Counted from the stretch's first letter, positions 45,728 to 58,243 are shown. The stretch: 64,000 nt of DNA from Dillenia suffruticosa (GCA_033439265.1 JAVTVX010000009.1:981609-1045608); one strand, 5' to 3'. The notes: generated by a model not told the origin, from the sequence alone. Numbers and translations are program-made.

Positions 45728-47140
45728 CCCGCCGGCGACGGGCGAGGCGATTGCTCCGCCTTTGTCACCGATTGTCGAGAGTTGGAGGTTTGGTTAGGGC
45801 TGACGGAGAGAGATAGAGAGTGCGAGAGAGTCCCGAATTTTGGGGTTTGGAGAATGATCGTCCTTCGCTTTGGACTTGAGAATGATCTTCCTTCGCTTGG
45901 GATTTGGGACTGCAAGTGACTTGATGGGCTATGAAGGGAGAAATGTTTGGGCTCCAATTGGGCCTCAACTTCTCTAAATAGGCCGACAGGCCCAATAACA
46001 AGTTTCCCCACTAAGTGGCCCACTTAGTTTTCTAATTTTCTCTTATTTATTAAACCGATTACCCGCCGTCGATCCGATTACTTTAATTTACCCCAATGAT
46101 AAACATACCTTCTAATAGGAAGCCTCTGTTCAAAACTCTGCTGCCTCCATCAGATTGTTTGCTCCTCTCCATCAATCTGTCTCGGCCCAAGCTATGAGAG
46201 GAGTTTTTGCTTCAATTATTCTCGACGAACTTTATCTATGTCGTATGATTTCAGGCAATTGTTGAATTGTTCTTCTCCTCATCTGGGGCACAAGGGTTTT
46301 TTGTATATCTACAGAGTATGAGCTGGAGTCATGGTGTTTTAGAGCAGTAATTTGCCCATGAACAGAAAATGGATTTTGTTGATGATAACCTCTTTTTGCT
46401 AAAAAAATACTTATCTTCCTTGGTCACTTGATCCAGGTGTAGATCATGTAGTATGAGTAGCTGGTTATGGTTGCACTGCATTGCAATCTCCTCCGTGAGC
46501 GTTGTTTTCAGCATTAGGAAGGGTTTGGCAAGAGTTTCCCTCCCTCCCTCAGAATCATTGCTTTGTTCTATTGCTTCAATGTTTTGCTTTGGACTAGCTT
46601 CCTTAGCCTTTGTCTGTCTGGTTCCGGTGCCTCTACTTTTAGGGTCCCATGCCCCCTAGAAAAATAAACATGAAGAGGAAAGAAAAGAAGCAATCTGTGG
46701 ACTCCTTGCAATGGGGCAGAATTTGTGGGAAGCCATTGCAGGAAGAGCAAGTGGCAATGCTATGTTTCATGGGAAACATGCCGAACATGATTTGAGTTAA
46801 GGAAAAAAATGTGTCAAGAGAAGCAACAATGCATTTCATGGTAAAAATTCTTATAGTATTCGTGAAATTATATGTTTTTGTAAGTATTAAACCATAATTA
46901 GTCATGCAAATATGAACTTATTCGATCTTAATTTCTTAGTTGAATTCTTGAAAAGAAAATTAATAAAAATGAATTTATATGTTATCATTTTAATATTATA
47001 AGAGATTTTTAAAATATATTTGCCAAATTCATTAAATTTATATCAATGAAAAGATACGAGATATATCAAGAATTGGTTTTAATGGTACCAAAGGTTTTTC
47101 TTGTACAAGAACATTTTATGTTGTCAGCATCCCACGTTCC
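45728..47140. other. Divergent intergenic region between RH21 and tRNA-Ser
   Basis: It carries the RH21 promoter and leader (GA-rich at 45805-45830) near 45728-46060. No gene is seen in the rest; short frames at 46329-46905 have no family signature. From 46900 the DNA is AT-rich up to the tRNA. Confidence 0.5.
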
Positions 47141-47222
47141 GTCGATATGTCCGAGTGGTTAAGGAGACAGGCTTGAAATCTGTTGGGCTTCGCCCGCGCA
47201 GGTTCGAACCCTGCTGTCGACG
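47141..47222 (+). tRNA. trnS-UGA: tRNA-Ser (anticodon UGA)
   Basis: An 82-nt cloverleaf. The acceptor stem GTCGATA pairs with TGTCGAC (one G-U), followed by discriminator G at 47222. The D arm is TCCGAGTGGTTAAGGAG, the anticodon loop CTTGAAA within ACAGG/TCTGT (one G-U). A long class II variable arm (TTGGGCTTCGCCCGC) is followed by the T arm GCAGG TTCGAAC CCTGC. Box A (TGTCCGAGTGG) and box B (GGTTCGAACCC) are intact. The sequence is nuclear in type, with no CCA encoded and no intron. It lies 193 bases upstream of the MED30 start codon, so pol III and pol II promoters are adjacent. Confidence 0.96.
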
Positions 47223-47414
47223 CATGCAAGTTTTTGCTTCCTTTTTCATTAAAACCGTTTTCCATGGACGTGGTTTCAGAAACCGGGAGATCTGAAAGAC
47301 GTAGGTCGCGGTTTCACCCGAAAACGCGACTAAATTTTGCTTTCTTTTTTCTTCCCGAAACTAAAAAAAAAAAAAAAAACTTTAGGGTTCATCCACAATC
47401 CCCCAAAATCAGAC

Positions 47415-49772
47415 ATGGAAGAGAAAGCGCCAGCAAGCCCAGAAAAGAAGACGACCCAAGAGCTAGCAATCGAAGGTCAAAAGCACCTAGAAGAGACAAT
47501 ATCATCAGCTTTCCAAATCCTAATCGCCATGAACGAAGAGCTCTGCAATCCAGCATTTTGGTCCACCACTACTACTCCTTCAATCAATTCCACTGCTGGT
47601 GGTGGTGGTGGGGTCGTTACAAGTTCTTCGCAGCACTCGGGTAGTAATGGGTTAAACGGCGGCGGCGACGCCTTGTCAATGGAATCGTCGTCATCGTCGG
47701 CGTCGGCGTCGGGGGGTGCTCGCCATTTGGAAATGAGTGGTGGTGCTCTCGATGAAGCTCGTTTGAGATATAAATCTGCTGTTGCTGCTCTGCGTACTGT
47801 TCTTACCGCCATTGCGGACTCTCAGAAGGTTAGTGATTGTTTGAGCAATTTTTTTGGATTAATTAATTTCTTCACCAGTTTGTGAATCTTCAATGTTTCA
47901 GGGGTATTGGATTTGTAGCTGCGTGCGAGTCTGAGAAAGGAAATGATTTATGGAAATTTTACAATTTTACAATAAAAAAGGGAGATTACATGTTGTATTT
48001 TTATTGGAATTGCATTTCATGAGAATTTAGTGGAGATGATTTGTTGACATTTGATGGGTATGTGAAGCTATAATGTGATATAAGATGATCAAAATTTTCT
48101 GGTTTGCTGGAATTGGACTTGTAGCTGCTTGTGATTCTGAGAAGGGAAATATTTTGTGGAAATTTTACATTTTCATTAAAAAGATAAGTTGATTAAATGT
48201 TGGGTTTTCTGACATCTTGATGGGTATGGCAACTTATTTTATTTAGTGTCTGTTTAGAAGAAAAATGGTCCTGTTTTTGTTTTATGCTAAATTTGGTATA
48301 TTTTGAATTATGAGTTGTTGCGTGAATCTGTAATGTAAGTTAAAGGCGAATTTGGGGTGGGATGGGATTTGTATTGTGAGAATTAGGTGGAGTGATTTTG
48401 GTTGAATTTTGGGGTTTATTGTAATTAGATTTGTAGCTGCTTGTGATTCTGAGAAGATAAATAATTTGTGGAAATTTACAATTTTGTACAAGGTCATTAA
48501 TGTTGGATTTTATGAGAACTCGTTAGAGATGAATTTTTCTGAAAATTTTGATGGGTATGGAAACTTTATTTAGGGTCTGTTTGGAAGCAATAAATTTGCC
48601 TTTCATTTTGTTTTATGCTAATTTTGGTAGTTTTCTGTGAATTGAATTGTGAAAATTAGGTGGAGCAAATTCGGTTTTGGTCTGGGTAATGTGTGGAGAC
48701 TGAGTTCGTGGGAGTTTTAGTTGGAAAGAGGGAAATTTAAGGCCTAAGGATAAGATTTGATGGGTGGAACTTGTTCTATAAGGGAGGTTGTTTGAAAAAA
48801 ATAGTTAAAACTTGACAGGTTCATTGAGGATGTTGGATTTACGGCTGGTGCTGACAGTGGTTATTTCTAGTATGCCATTCTTATTTTACTATCACTAGGT
48901 GGGTATAGTAACATATTTAGTGCAGAGCTGAAGGAAATCCATGAGAATGTTTTCTGCGATCTTGCGTTAGTTGATGGAGATAGATCAAATTTCTATGTAT
49001 CATAATGGATGATGTGATATAAAAGAACTAATGCAGCTTTCCATGTCACAATTTTTTGTGTCTTGTTCTTCTTTGTTGTTTAAGGTTTGGGGGATTGAAA
49101 ATCTGATCTCGTTTCTCAGAGTTACTGACTTATTGACAAAATTTTGTAACATTTGTTGCAAATGGCTGCAATTTTTTCCTTGGCCCTTTTGGGATGCAAT
49201 TCCTACTGAAGGAGGTGTTTGTACAAGCAAATTTAGGAAAATGGTGGACTGAGTTATCTGCATAAGTTTTGCTGATATGTGTTAATTTGCTTTTCAGGTT
49301 ACAGGTTCAACACCTATCAGTACTGTTGCTCAGGCAGATCAAGTGGAAATAGAGATGCTGGAAGAGCAAATCACTGGTTTAAGAGAGGTACAAAAAGTTT
49401 ATTTCAAAAAGAACTTTTTGAAACTTAATGATGCCTTCCGGTCTGTTGCTTAGTTGTGAGAAACCAAGTCCGGATTTTTTATTTGAAAGTTCAGACGATA
49501 AGATTGTCCTTCTGGAAACTGGTACCGTCCAATGATTTTGTATCCAGAAAATAGGGAACACGAATTTCAATGTACCATCCAATGATTTGTGAATTACTCC
49601 AATGATTGGAATTTGCAATCTTGGAGAAATAGCATGTGTGCAAGTGTAACTTATGTTGCATCTCTTGGTGTAGGAGCTCACCAACAAAAACAAGTACCTG
49701 AAGATTCTCATAGATCAATTTCGAGATCTTATTACTGATATATCAACCTGGCAAAGCCCTTGCTCACTCTGA
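47415..49772 (+). CDS. MED30: Mediator of RNA polymerase II transcription subunit 30
   Basis: Three exons, join(47415..47828,49298..49387,49674..49772), all phase 0 with GT-AG junctions, encode 200 residues. Exon 1 begins [20 protein letters not shown] and has [16 protein letters not shown] and [12 protein letters not shown], then a low-complexity Gly/Ser/Ala linker (about 50-105) and [16 protein letters not shown]. Exon 2 gives [17 protein letters not shown] and exon 3 [20 protein letters not shown]. This is the helical core of plant MED30, a metazoan/plant head-associated Mediator subunit. The start follows a short leader with an A-run; the ATG at 47415 gives the family N-terminus. The trinucleotide repeats in the linker (GGT, TCG) are coding. 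Intron 1 is 1.5 kb and contains several diverged repeats of TTTGTAGCTGCTTGTGATTC type. Confidence 0.95.
47900..48500. repeat. Diverged local repeats in MED30 intron 1
   Basis: Blocks with GGATTTGTAGCTG, GTGCGAGTCTGAGAAG/TTGTGATTCTGAGAAG and TTTGTGGAAATTTTAC recur at about 47909, 48118 and 48428, roughly every 210-310 bases. This suggests an old intronic tandem duplication. No coding content is seen. Confidence 0.6.
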
Positions 49773-51947
49773 AATTTCAGGATTAAGCGTAGTGAAAATA
49801 TTGTGCTTTCTTGTGACCTGCAGCTGGAAGAAAATCTCCTTCTAGACACTGGAGTAGTTTGTAAAGTGAACCCCATTAAGCCATAACACACTTGGTATGT
49901 CAGTTACACAAGTGACTTGTAGCACCTCTGCTGATTTTTAAAGAATTCCTTGATTTCTTGTCTAACTTGTACACCATAGCACATTTCGCCTTGCCTTGTT
50001 GCTTGAATCATGGCTGAATTTTAACCAGCTTGTTACCACATTGTAGTCATCGAACATAGACAGATGTGCTTCTGTTGGAGATGAAAGAATTTTGGAAGAT
50101 TGTTGACTTAATTCAGGTGACTCTGCAAACTCCGTCAACTTGGGCATGCTATGCATGAATTCTTTTAGCTTGTACTGTACATTATCATTTTTGAAAATAA
50201 GATTTTTTTTTTTTTTTTGGTCAAATTGAAATAAGATTATAAAACCTACGGTCTTGGTACTTGGTCTCGCACTTCAACAAGGGCTAACATGCAACGACAT
50301 TGTAGACCTGTTTACACGGTAACCACTACCTTCAACTGAGTTCTACCGAGATGCTTAATGTGTATTGTCTTTTAGAAGCTAATAATTGATGTTTATGACA
50401 AGGAATTCTATCCAATGATAAGGAAATTGCCATTAAAAGGTTGTTTAAGAACTCAAGCCCAGCACAAATAGAATTGGACTGCAAGATCCTATCTCTCTAT
50501 TACAGGCATTAGTATTGTTGGCGCCATGCACATGAAAGCTTTTTAATCTGAGTACTTACCAAATGAGAGGAAGCTAAGCAAGACTCAAATGAGAGCAAGT
50601 GGATGACTCCTAGGGCAATTCCCTTGATAACTTTATATTGTTCGGTCTAATCTAATGTCTCCCTGCTATCTGAGTTTCGTTTAAATTTAACCACTGACCA
50701 ATAAAAAGCGAATAGATTTGAGTTTTACTTGCGAAAACCATTTAAGTTTTTCCATGGCAAGTGATACAAGTTAAAAGCTGTTCTTGCGCATAGAGGCAAC
50801 AACCCAAAAGCCTAACAAGGTTTTGGTGTGTGCTTAGCTTGAATTCCAATATAGCCTATTTTGGGGCGATCGCCCTATTATGTGATAAAATTCCCGGTAA
50901 TAATTGTCCATGACTAGCTTATAAAAGTTGTTATGAACGAGGTGAATAGTTGTTGGACCGTCTGATTGATGGAACCTTCAAAAGTCGCCAGAGGGTGCTC
51001 TGGTATGGGAAACTCCGACACTCAAGCAAGAGAGTGATTTTAAGAATAGAAATAGATTGAAAGAGAGAGAACTCCATAATGCCCTTTTGTGTGCTGGGTG
51101 AAGAGTCAAGAGAATGAATCTGGCCGATGGACTTTGTGATGTACATATAGTTTGCGTGCATGATAAGTTCTGTATACTACTAGGATGTAGAAACTCTAAT
51201 TTTTTTGTAAAAATGTCCCGAAACTGTAGGAATCATAGTGAAGGATTCCCAAAGATTTAGAATTCTACCGATTAGAAAATTTTAGATTGTTGCAACAATT
51301 CCTTTCCTTGTCGGCAATAATTAGAGTGTTCCTTCCTAATGGAGATTGTTCTCGCGATTTAGGGAAATATGAATATTTCTTTAATTAGTCAAATGGTAAT
51401 ACCAAGTACCAAAAATGTGCCATGCCAATCAGCCGACTACCCAAGAAGGGTTTGGTCGATAGATACTCAGAGGGTGAGCTATGTTTACCTGACCAGTAAA
51501 TACATCCCATATCGACAACATACTTTGGCGCATTTTGATTTACTAGACTGTGGGTTAATCTTATAATAATAGGCTTTTGGACTATGTTTTATCACTATTT
51601 AAAATCATCTCTTCATCTAAACCATTAACACTTATACTTTTATAGATAAATTACATTTAAATTTTTAATAATCTATTTCAGCGATTCACTATATCTCCTA
51701 TATTTAATGTCTCACTCTTCTTAATTCATGCATTTTTTATTTCTCATTACATATGCTTAAAACATTTTAAATCATCATACTTGCAATGAGAGAATAAAAA
51801 CGAAAGCCAAGATTTCATCAATCTTATTTCGAAAAATGATAAAAGAATTAATGTACAACATAACTTTTCATTCTATTCCTCCCTAATTGGAACTTGCTGC
51901 ATAACTTTTCTACAGATGGAATTTATCCAAAACTACAAGAAGCTGAA
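49773..51947. other. Intergenic region between MED30 and NPC
   Basis: The first few hundred bases are the MED30 3' UTR. The two genes converge, so the end of the region holds the NPC 3' UTR. No other gene is supported. A T-run lies at about 50202-50218. The frame at 51369-51566 has no family match. Confidence 0.5.
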
Positions 51948-53961
51948 TTAATGATGGACCGAGGATCTTGTAGTGAGAGAGGATCTCATGTCTACAATGG
52001 CTGAATCATCAGCACCCAACTTGATGGCCTCTTTGCTTGCTCTAATAAATCGCGACACAGCACCTCCGACATACCTATGAGCTTCTTTTACAGTCATCTT
52101 ATTGCTCATCTCATCCGGGAAACTGCTCAAAAAGTGATCACCATTGAGAACAGCTGCTAGATGTACAACCTCGCTCTGAAACTCAGACAATGCTGCTTCT
52201 TCATTTGCTTCTGTTTTCCTCAGAGGAACCACATCTGGCAGGACCTCTGAAAAAAAAAAAAAAAGAAGACACCTCTTAAACCTCATCAATAACTTCTTCT
52301 GAGAAGAATCAGACAGATAAGCTCTTGCATTTTTCGACTATTAAGGTAGCACTGCAAATTGCTTAAACTGAGTTGACAAACTGCAGCAAGTGAAGAGCAG
52401 AAAGAGAATTGCATACCTGGGCAATCAGTTCTTGGAGATGTCAACTCCCTGACAACCTGTTCGAATGTCCCGGCCCAAGCATCTCTGTGAGTCAAGAAAT
52501 TTGAAGAGAGGTTGAACATTTTCTTTATTGATGCAGGGATGGACGAGTGCTCATACTCGGAGTTTGGAGTAGGTCCTGTTGGGCCACTTATCACTGGAAA
52601 AGCAAAGATTGGACATCAATTCATAGAGGATGTCTAAAAACGTGGCATCAGCATTCATCATACAAATTTCTCCCTAGGATTAAGGTTGGAACCACATCAA
52701 AATCACCTCAAAACATAGATCACTCTCCTATGTTGGGTAAATCGTGATGTTCAAAGTCCAAGGTTCATCTTGTCAATTGCATAATTATGTATCATTAAAA
52801 AACTGGTGACGAACAATTTATATGACAAGTCAAAAGCAAGACGTAAAATAAAGGCATACCAGTTCCTTTCTTGATCCAAGGAGAGACCATAATTGTTGGC
52901 ACACGAACTCCAAGCCGATCGAATTTGAAGAAGGAAGGAGCAGGACCAGTATTGCCATCAGGGTTAGGAACATTGACATAAGGAGTCTGAACATGATCAT
53001 AAAACCCACCATGCTCATCATAAGTAATAATCAGAAGTGTCTCATTCCATTGAGGGCTTGCTCTCAATGCCTCATAAACCTCCTTCACAAGTTTCTGTCC
53101 ATTAGCCACATCATGTGAGGGATGATCATCATTTGCAGGAAATCCTTTCAAATCAAAGTACCTAGGCTCAATCACAGTCAAGCTTGGCAACTTCCCTTCT
53201 CTAGCATCCTTCTTAAACTTCAAATCAAACTGATGAAACTTAAATATGTACTTCAATTTCCTCATGTTTCTATAGAAAAAAGTTGTGGGTATGTTCTGAA
53301 AGTAAATCCCAAAGTTAATCCCATTCTCATGCAATGAATCAAAGATGGTTTTTTGAGGATACCCTTTTGCTAGTTGCTTCTTGACATGACTTGTTGAACC
53401 ATGAGAAGTTGCAGAATACACAAATAGTCTGTTGGGTTGTGTTGGACCTGGTATTGACGAAAACCATCTATCAAACACTGCAAACTCTTTGACGAGAGAT
53501 GCATAAACTGGGAGTGACTCCGGATTGAAGCCTCTCATAACAGTGTCAGACATGTTTGGACACAATGAAAGTGCATTTTCAACAAAACCCATCATCGAAG
53601 GAATCTGACTAGACCCAAAGACCTGCTGTACTACAGCTTCAAATGAATGACCTGGATCTGGATCCACAAATTGGGCATCATTGGCGAAGCAAATGGATTC
53701 TGAAGTCTGATTTTGGGTAGACAAAGGGTTGCACTCATTTCCTGTGACTCCATTGATTAATGGGTTGATAGATTTCTTCATCCAACCAATCATGTGATCA
53801 AAAGATCTGTTTTCCATCACAAGCACCACAATGGTTTTGATGGGTTGTTCTTGTTGGATTCCAAAAGCCAAATAGGGTTGTGGAAAAAGACATGAGATTG
53901 TCAGAAAGGTGAAGAAAACGTAGAGAAATGCAGGTGGAGATCTGGGTTTGCGTCTCCCCAT
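51948..53961 (-). CDS. NPC: Non-specific phospholipase C (phosphoesterase family)
   Basis: Three exons, complement(join(51948..52246,52417..52593,52860..53961)), give 525 residues. A signal peptide is apparent ([17 protein letters not shown] to about residue 33). Conserved family motifs are present: [11 protein letters not shown] near the N-terminus, [26 protein letters not shown] and [13 protein letters not shown], with SPWIKKGT at the end of exon 1. Exon 2 has [16 protein letters not shown] and [10 protein letters not shown]; exon 3 is the helical C-terminal domain that ends [11 protein letters not shown]. NPCs hydrolyse phosphatidylcholine and other phospholipids to diacylglycerol and act in signalling and in lipid remodelling under phosphate limitation. 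The signal peptide suggests the NPC1/2/6 group; I cannot fix the paralogue. Both splice phases are 1, and all junctions are GT-AG. Confidence 0.94.
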
Positions 53962-55413
53962 TGTTGTAGTTTGTGGGAAAAAAAATGGTGTTCGAATGGG
54001 GTTTGGTTCTTTCCTTTAATAAAAGGGAGATGACAATGTAGGAAGTGGAATTATCTGTCTTTTGTGGAGCTAAAGCCTTTTTCACAGAATCCAGATATTT
54101 AAGATAGAGAGAGAAAGAGAGAGTAGGGTCTTGGGATCTCGTTGGATACACATAAAGAGACTAGAGATAAAAAGGAAGGTTCTTGATTTTGTGCAGCATT
54201 CATTGTTCTGCTTTTTCCGAGATGGGTGACAAATTGACAATCAAGAAAGCAAAAGAGGATTCTGTCCTTGATCATTTCTATTCCACGTACATACATCACA
54301 TGCATATGGTCTGTTTTTTGGATTATGGCTGATATTTGTACCAAGAAATTATGTTATTTAAGTATTTAAACTCAAATGAAGGCTATATTATGGGCTGTTC
54401 ATAATTTTTTTTTCCTTTTTAATTCTTGTTATATTTGTGTGTTTGGAGAAATCGATGTGGTCAAAGAGCGGATGTCATGCAGAATTTTAGGTTGTCTCTA
54501 TCTATAGAATGATTAGGTGCCACTGGTCAATGCCACTGGCGTCGTCTCCCCAAGACTTTTGTTTTTTGTCAATAATATTAGATTATTAGATAAATAAATA
54601 AATAACTAAATAAATCAAATCTTATATAATAATAAAATTTTATAGTTAATTTTTAATTAAATTATTAATATATTTTATTTAATTAAAAATTAATCAAGTT
54701 TATTTTTTAATCTTTTATAGACTCTATAATTTCCTTTTTGGTAGGAATTATCTTCATTGTTATTTTAAATTATCCTATATCTCTTCTCCTTCTAAGAAGG
54801 GAAAGAAAGAGCCTTCATGATTCTCAAAAGACAAATGGTGAAATTATTTTTTGGGGTTGTATTTTAATTTATTGAGAGATGAGAGGTTTAATGAAATTCG
54901 ATAAAAATATTAAAATAAGAATTGTTAGGAAGTAAAAGAACAAAAAAGATGGACATTTCTTACTTCTTGTTAGTTCAAGAACATGACATATGACAATTAT
55001 GAGAATAATCTCGTATTTGAAAAAGGTCATTACATAGGAGAAGAAAAATATTTCAAAATATTTAAAAACGGCCGACTTTAACACAACACAGACACGGGTC
55101 TAGAAAAATTTAATTGATATGGTGATTGAATATTAATATATTTTAAATAAAATTTTAAATTTAAGTTTTATATAGTAAGAAAATAGTTATCGAAAAAAAT
55201 TTAATTTTTAAAATTTTATTTAAATCGAATCAAATTTAGTGGAAAAAAAAGGGAAGCATTCCAAAGTTCATATATGATTATCTCTTAAGGGTCTTTTAAA
55301 AACGATCCAATTAATTTTCACCGTTTGTTTATCTTTTTGAGGACAATGAATGGCATCTTTTTTACTTTGCTTTATTCCGGAGTCTAGATTGATCGCTGTG
55401 TGACGACGCATAT

Positions 55414-55603
55414 ATATATATTTTTTATTATACTGATCGGTATCCAAAATTATATTTTAATTAATTCGATTCAAAACTTGTAATGGTCCATTTAAGAGAA
55501 CTATTCTCTCAACGTAGTTTTTTTTATATTCAATTTGTAAGTTAAATTCAGAATTTGATTAAAAGATCTATCATTATATCCTAATAGACCAATTATCCGT
55601 CGG
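55414..55603 (-). mobile_element. SINE copy with 17-bp target duplication
   Basis: Flanks TGTGTGACGACGCATAT (55397-55413) and TGTGTGACAAGGCATAT (55604-55620) differ at two positions. On the minus strand the 190-bp body starts near CGACGGATAATTGGTCTATT and has TGATAGATCTTTTAATC, CAAATTCTGAATTTAAC, CGTTGAGAGAATAGTTC and TTTTGAATCGAATTAATT, ending in an A/T-rich tail. It belongs with the copies at 57221 and 29913. Confidence 0.78.
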
Positions 55604-56118
55604 TGTGTGACAAGGCATATGACATGCAACGTGTATCACCTTGTGTTGAGAGAGAGAGAGAGAGAGAGAGAGAATTGGTTTCACTCTCTTGCGATGATGG
55701 GTTCACCTCACAGTATCAAAGTGGCACGAAGGGTAAAACAAAATGGCACAAAGGATAATGCTCATGAATCCCAAATCACTATTCCAATAAGCTGAAATTA
55801 TCTACACAAAACATGCATGTGATTGTGAGTACGGTAGAGTAGTCAGGGGGAAAGGGAGGGAGTGTAGGGGACGACTCCCTTTGAGCAAGTTCAAAATTTT
55901 AAGAAAACAACATTTAATATACGTACGTACGTACATACATACGTATGTGTTTTGTGATATTTTGGTGATTAAAAATTTCAAAAATATTATTAATATCTTT
56001 TATAGTATTTTTAATTTTCTAAAAATTATAATTTACTCTCTTTTACATATTGTATTTTTAATTTTACTCGTACAAGAGTCCAACAAACAAAATAATAATG
56101 GGACACCACACCGACACT

Positions 56119-56167
56119 TGGGAAAGGGATGGGGAAAGGGATGGGGATGGGGATGGGGATGGGGGAG
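56119..56167. repeat. GGGGAT hexanucleotide minisatellite
   Basis: Consecutive GGGAAAGGGATG and GGGGATG units, five to six in number. A C-rich counterpart CCCACCCCCACCCCCAC lies at about 56519-56535. Both are G-quadruplex-type sequences in otherwise AT-rich DNA. Confidence 0.85.
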
Positions 56168-56269
56168 TGTTTTGAGTAGTTGGGATGTGGAATCTCAGCG
56201 CCACCCCACCCCTTGGTTGGTTTTGTTGGTTGGGTGAGATTTCTTCTTATGTCTCAGATCGGTCTCTGA

Positions 56270-56450
56270 TTTTTTTTTTTTTGGGTGAATCTACATACGG
56301 ATATTATGATTTTGTTTGATAATTCGATTTGAATACTGTGTGATTTATTTTTTGGATTAACTCTTTTAAATCTTTTTTTTCTATTCTTATAATTCAAACT
56401 CGAAATGTCTACTTAAAATAATAGAATATCTGATCATTCATTCTGTTTTC
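56270..56450 (-). mobile_element. SINE copy
   Basis: A T-run at 56270-56281 (A-tail on minus) is followed by TTTGATAATTCGATTTGAAT, ACTGTGTGATTTATTTTTTG, a GATTAACTCTTTTAAATC block, ATTCAAACTCGAAATGTCT and ATCTGATCATTCATTC. This is the same order as the copies at 15699 and 37195. No clear target duplication was found. Confidence 0.65.
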
Positions 56451-56799
56451 TTGATTTGATAGTGGTGCTGGTGGGACTACAGTGCCATGCCAAGTGTTCA
56501 CACATTTATATTTGGATCCCACCCCCACCCCCACTCTCCACAACACAACACTTTATTCTCCACTCTTGCTGTTTGATATGTCCCTTCATTGTTTTTTTCT
56601 TTCTTTTTATCTGCCTTTGCCCCTTTTCCTAATGTCTATTCGCCATAATTTTACTATTTTGGGTGCGTTATCTACTGCACTTTACTTTTTATAAATTCAC
56701 TTTATGTAAAATTAAATATTTACGTAAAGCCAACAAAATATAATATTCATTTGAGATTGATATTATAATTTCAGAAGAATAGAAGTTATAATTTTAAAA

Positions 56800-56985
56800 T
56801 ATCAACCGATACTTAATTGATTTGATAATTAAATAATAGTATTATTTAAATAAAATTTTGGATTTAAATTTTTTGTATGGAGAAAATTGATAATGAGAAA
56901 GTTTTTCAACCCGATTCAAACCCAGTGTAATCATTCTAAAATAATTGACGGATAACGATAATTTATATAAAAAAAAAAAGGGTTA
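56800..56985 (+). mobile_element. SINE-like copy in the opposite orientation
   Basis: On the plus strand: CTTAATTGATTTGATAATTA, ATAAAATTTTGGATTTAAAT, CAACCCGATTCAAACCC, ACGGATAACG, then a 10-base A-run. A second, weaker plus copy lies at about 55100-55250, with AATTGATATGGTGATTGAAT, AAATAAAATTTTAAATTTAA and TAAATCGAATCAAAT. The internal order mirrors the minus-strand copies. Boundaries are approximate. Confidence 0.5.
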
Positions 56986-57220
56986 ATATCCCTGTCACCT
57001 ATTTCAGATTTTTAGCAGGGTTAATAGTAATGAGGTTGGACTTATTGTAGGAACCAGTTGTCATCCACAATGAGTAAAGGCTATTATGGACTCAAAGGAG
57101 GTTTCTAAGTAAATTTTTTTGGGTAAAAAATTTAAATTTTCAATATTATTTTCTTGATTGTTGCAAATGCAAAGCCAAAAAGAGGAGGGCATGTGCTCTG
57201 CTTCTTTCCAAGCTATACTG

Positions 57221-57420
57221 TACACTTTTTTTTTTTTTTTTTTTTTATAATCAACCGGTATCCGAAACTATATTTTGATTAATTCAATTCAAACGTTATC
57301 CATTCTAACTTAGAAGGAACTCTCTTAATATAGTTTTTTTCATTTTTAAATTTTAATTTTAAAACTAGATTAAAGAATCAAACGCTCTTACCCATTAGGT
57401 CGATTGTCTGTTAATATCTA
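57221..57420 (-). mobile_element. SINE copy with long A tail
   Basis: A 20-base T-run is followed by ATCAACCGGTATCCGAAACT, ATTTTGATTAATTCAATTCA, GAACTCTCTTAATATAG and AATCAAACGCTCTTACCCAT. On the minus strand the 5' end reads CGACCTAATGGGTAAGAGCG, a good tRNA-like box A (compare TAGC-x5-GGTAAGAGC). Target duplications are uncertain. Confidence 0.68.
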
Positions 57421-58243
57421 TATTTTACTTGGCCACCTCTGATACACATTTTTTGCTTTCCTATTCCAAACATATTTCATTTAGCTTAGGCAAGGATTCC
57501 AATATGCATAAAGAGGTCATTCCTTAGGTCTAATTGAGCCAAGAGATGATGGCAAGAAGTCTTTTCAAGCTCACCCTACACAAGGGTTGGCCAACGCTAA
57601 CTCAAGCCATTATATGCACTTTATCATGCTGTGCCAACCTCCATAAATGTAGTGTCATTCCAGGCCTGCCCCAGAGAAACTCAAGTGGGCGGTTCTCTAG
57701 CTCATTCTCCAGTCAAAATCCAAGCTTCAATCTGCACTAAAGAGGCATTTGTAGGATAATATGCTCAACGAGTGAAACCATCAAGGAGCAAAAGGGTAAT
57801 GAACCAGAAACATAATTACACGATACCACATTAAAACCAAAAACAAGAGAATTGAATGCAAAAGCTTGTAAACAGACTGTAATGTACTTCAAATCTCCTT
57901 GATATGTTCAGTTTTTGACAGCGTCTAAACAATGGTACTCCATCTGATTTGGTTAATGCAATATAAGAGTACATTGTATCTGCCAAGCATAAGTAAATTA
58001 TTTACAGTTAAAATCCCCGCAATTGAGGTATAGCTAGTGATAAATCTTGTTGAGTGGACAAAACTTCAGTCACAGCCCAAACCAGGTAGAATTGTAAGCA
58101 GAAAAATGACATTTCTTCGTAATATTCCTATAGCCGTGGGGCATGAAACCTTCGTTCTCAACCAGTTGTTGTACGGCCTTGTACCCTGATACATCTCAGT
58201 TTTTTGGGAACTGTTGTATAACTGGAAGTGCATATATGAACAG

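Larger units (their letters stand above)
53962..58243. other. AT-rich intergenic region with SINE copies and microsatellites
   Basis: The NPC promoter and leader are in the first 150 bases, with a GA tract at 54105-54121. No gene is supported in the next 4 kb. It contains SINE-like copies at about 55100-55250 (+), 55414-55603 (-), 56270-56450 (-), 56800-56985 (+) and 57221-57420 (-), a GA tract at 55648-55672, an ACGT-type tract at about 55919-55946 and a GGGGAT minisatellite. 57800-58243 is the likely 3' UTR of the CBS-PB1 gene. Confidence 0.5.
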
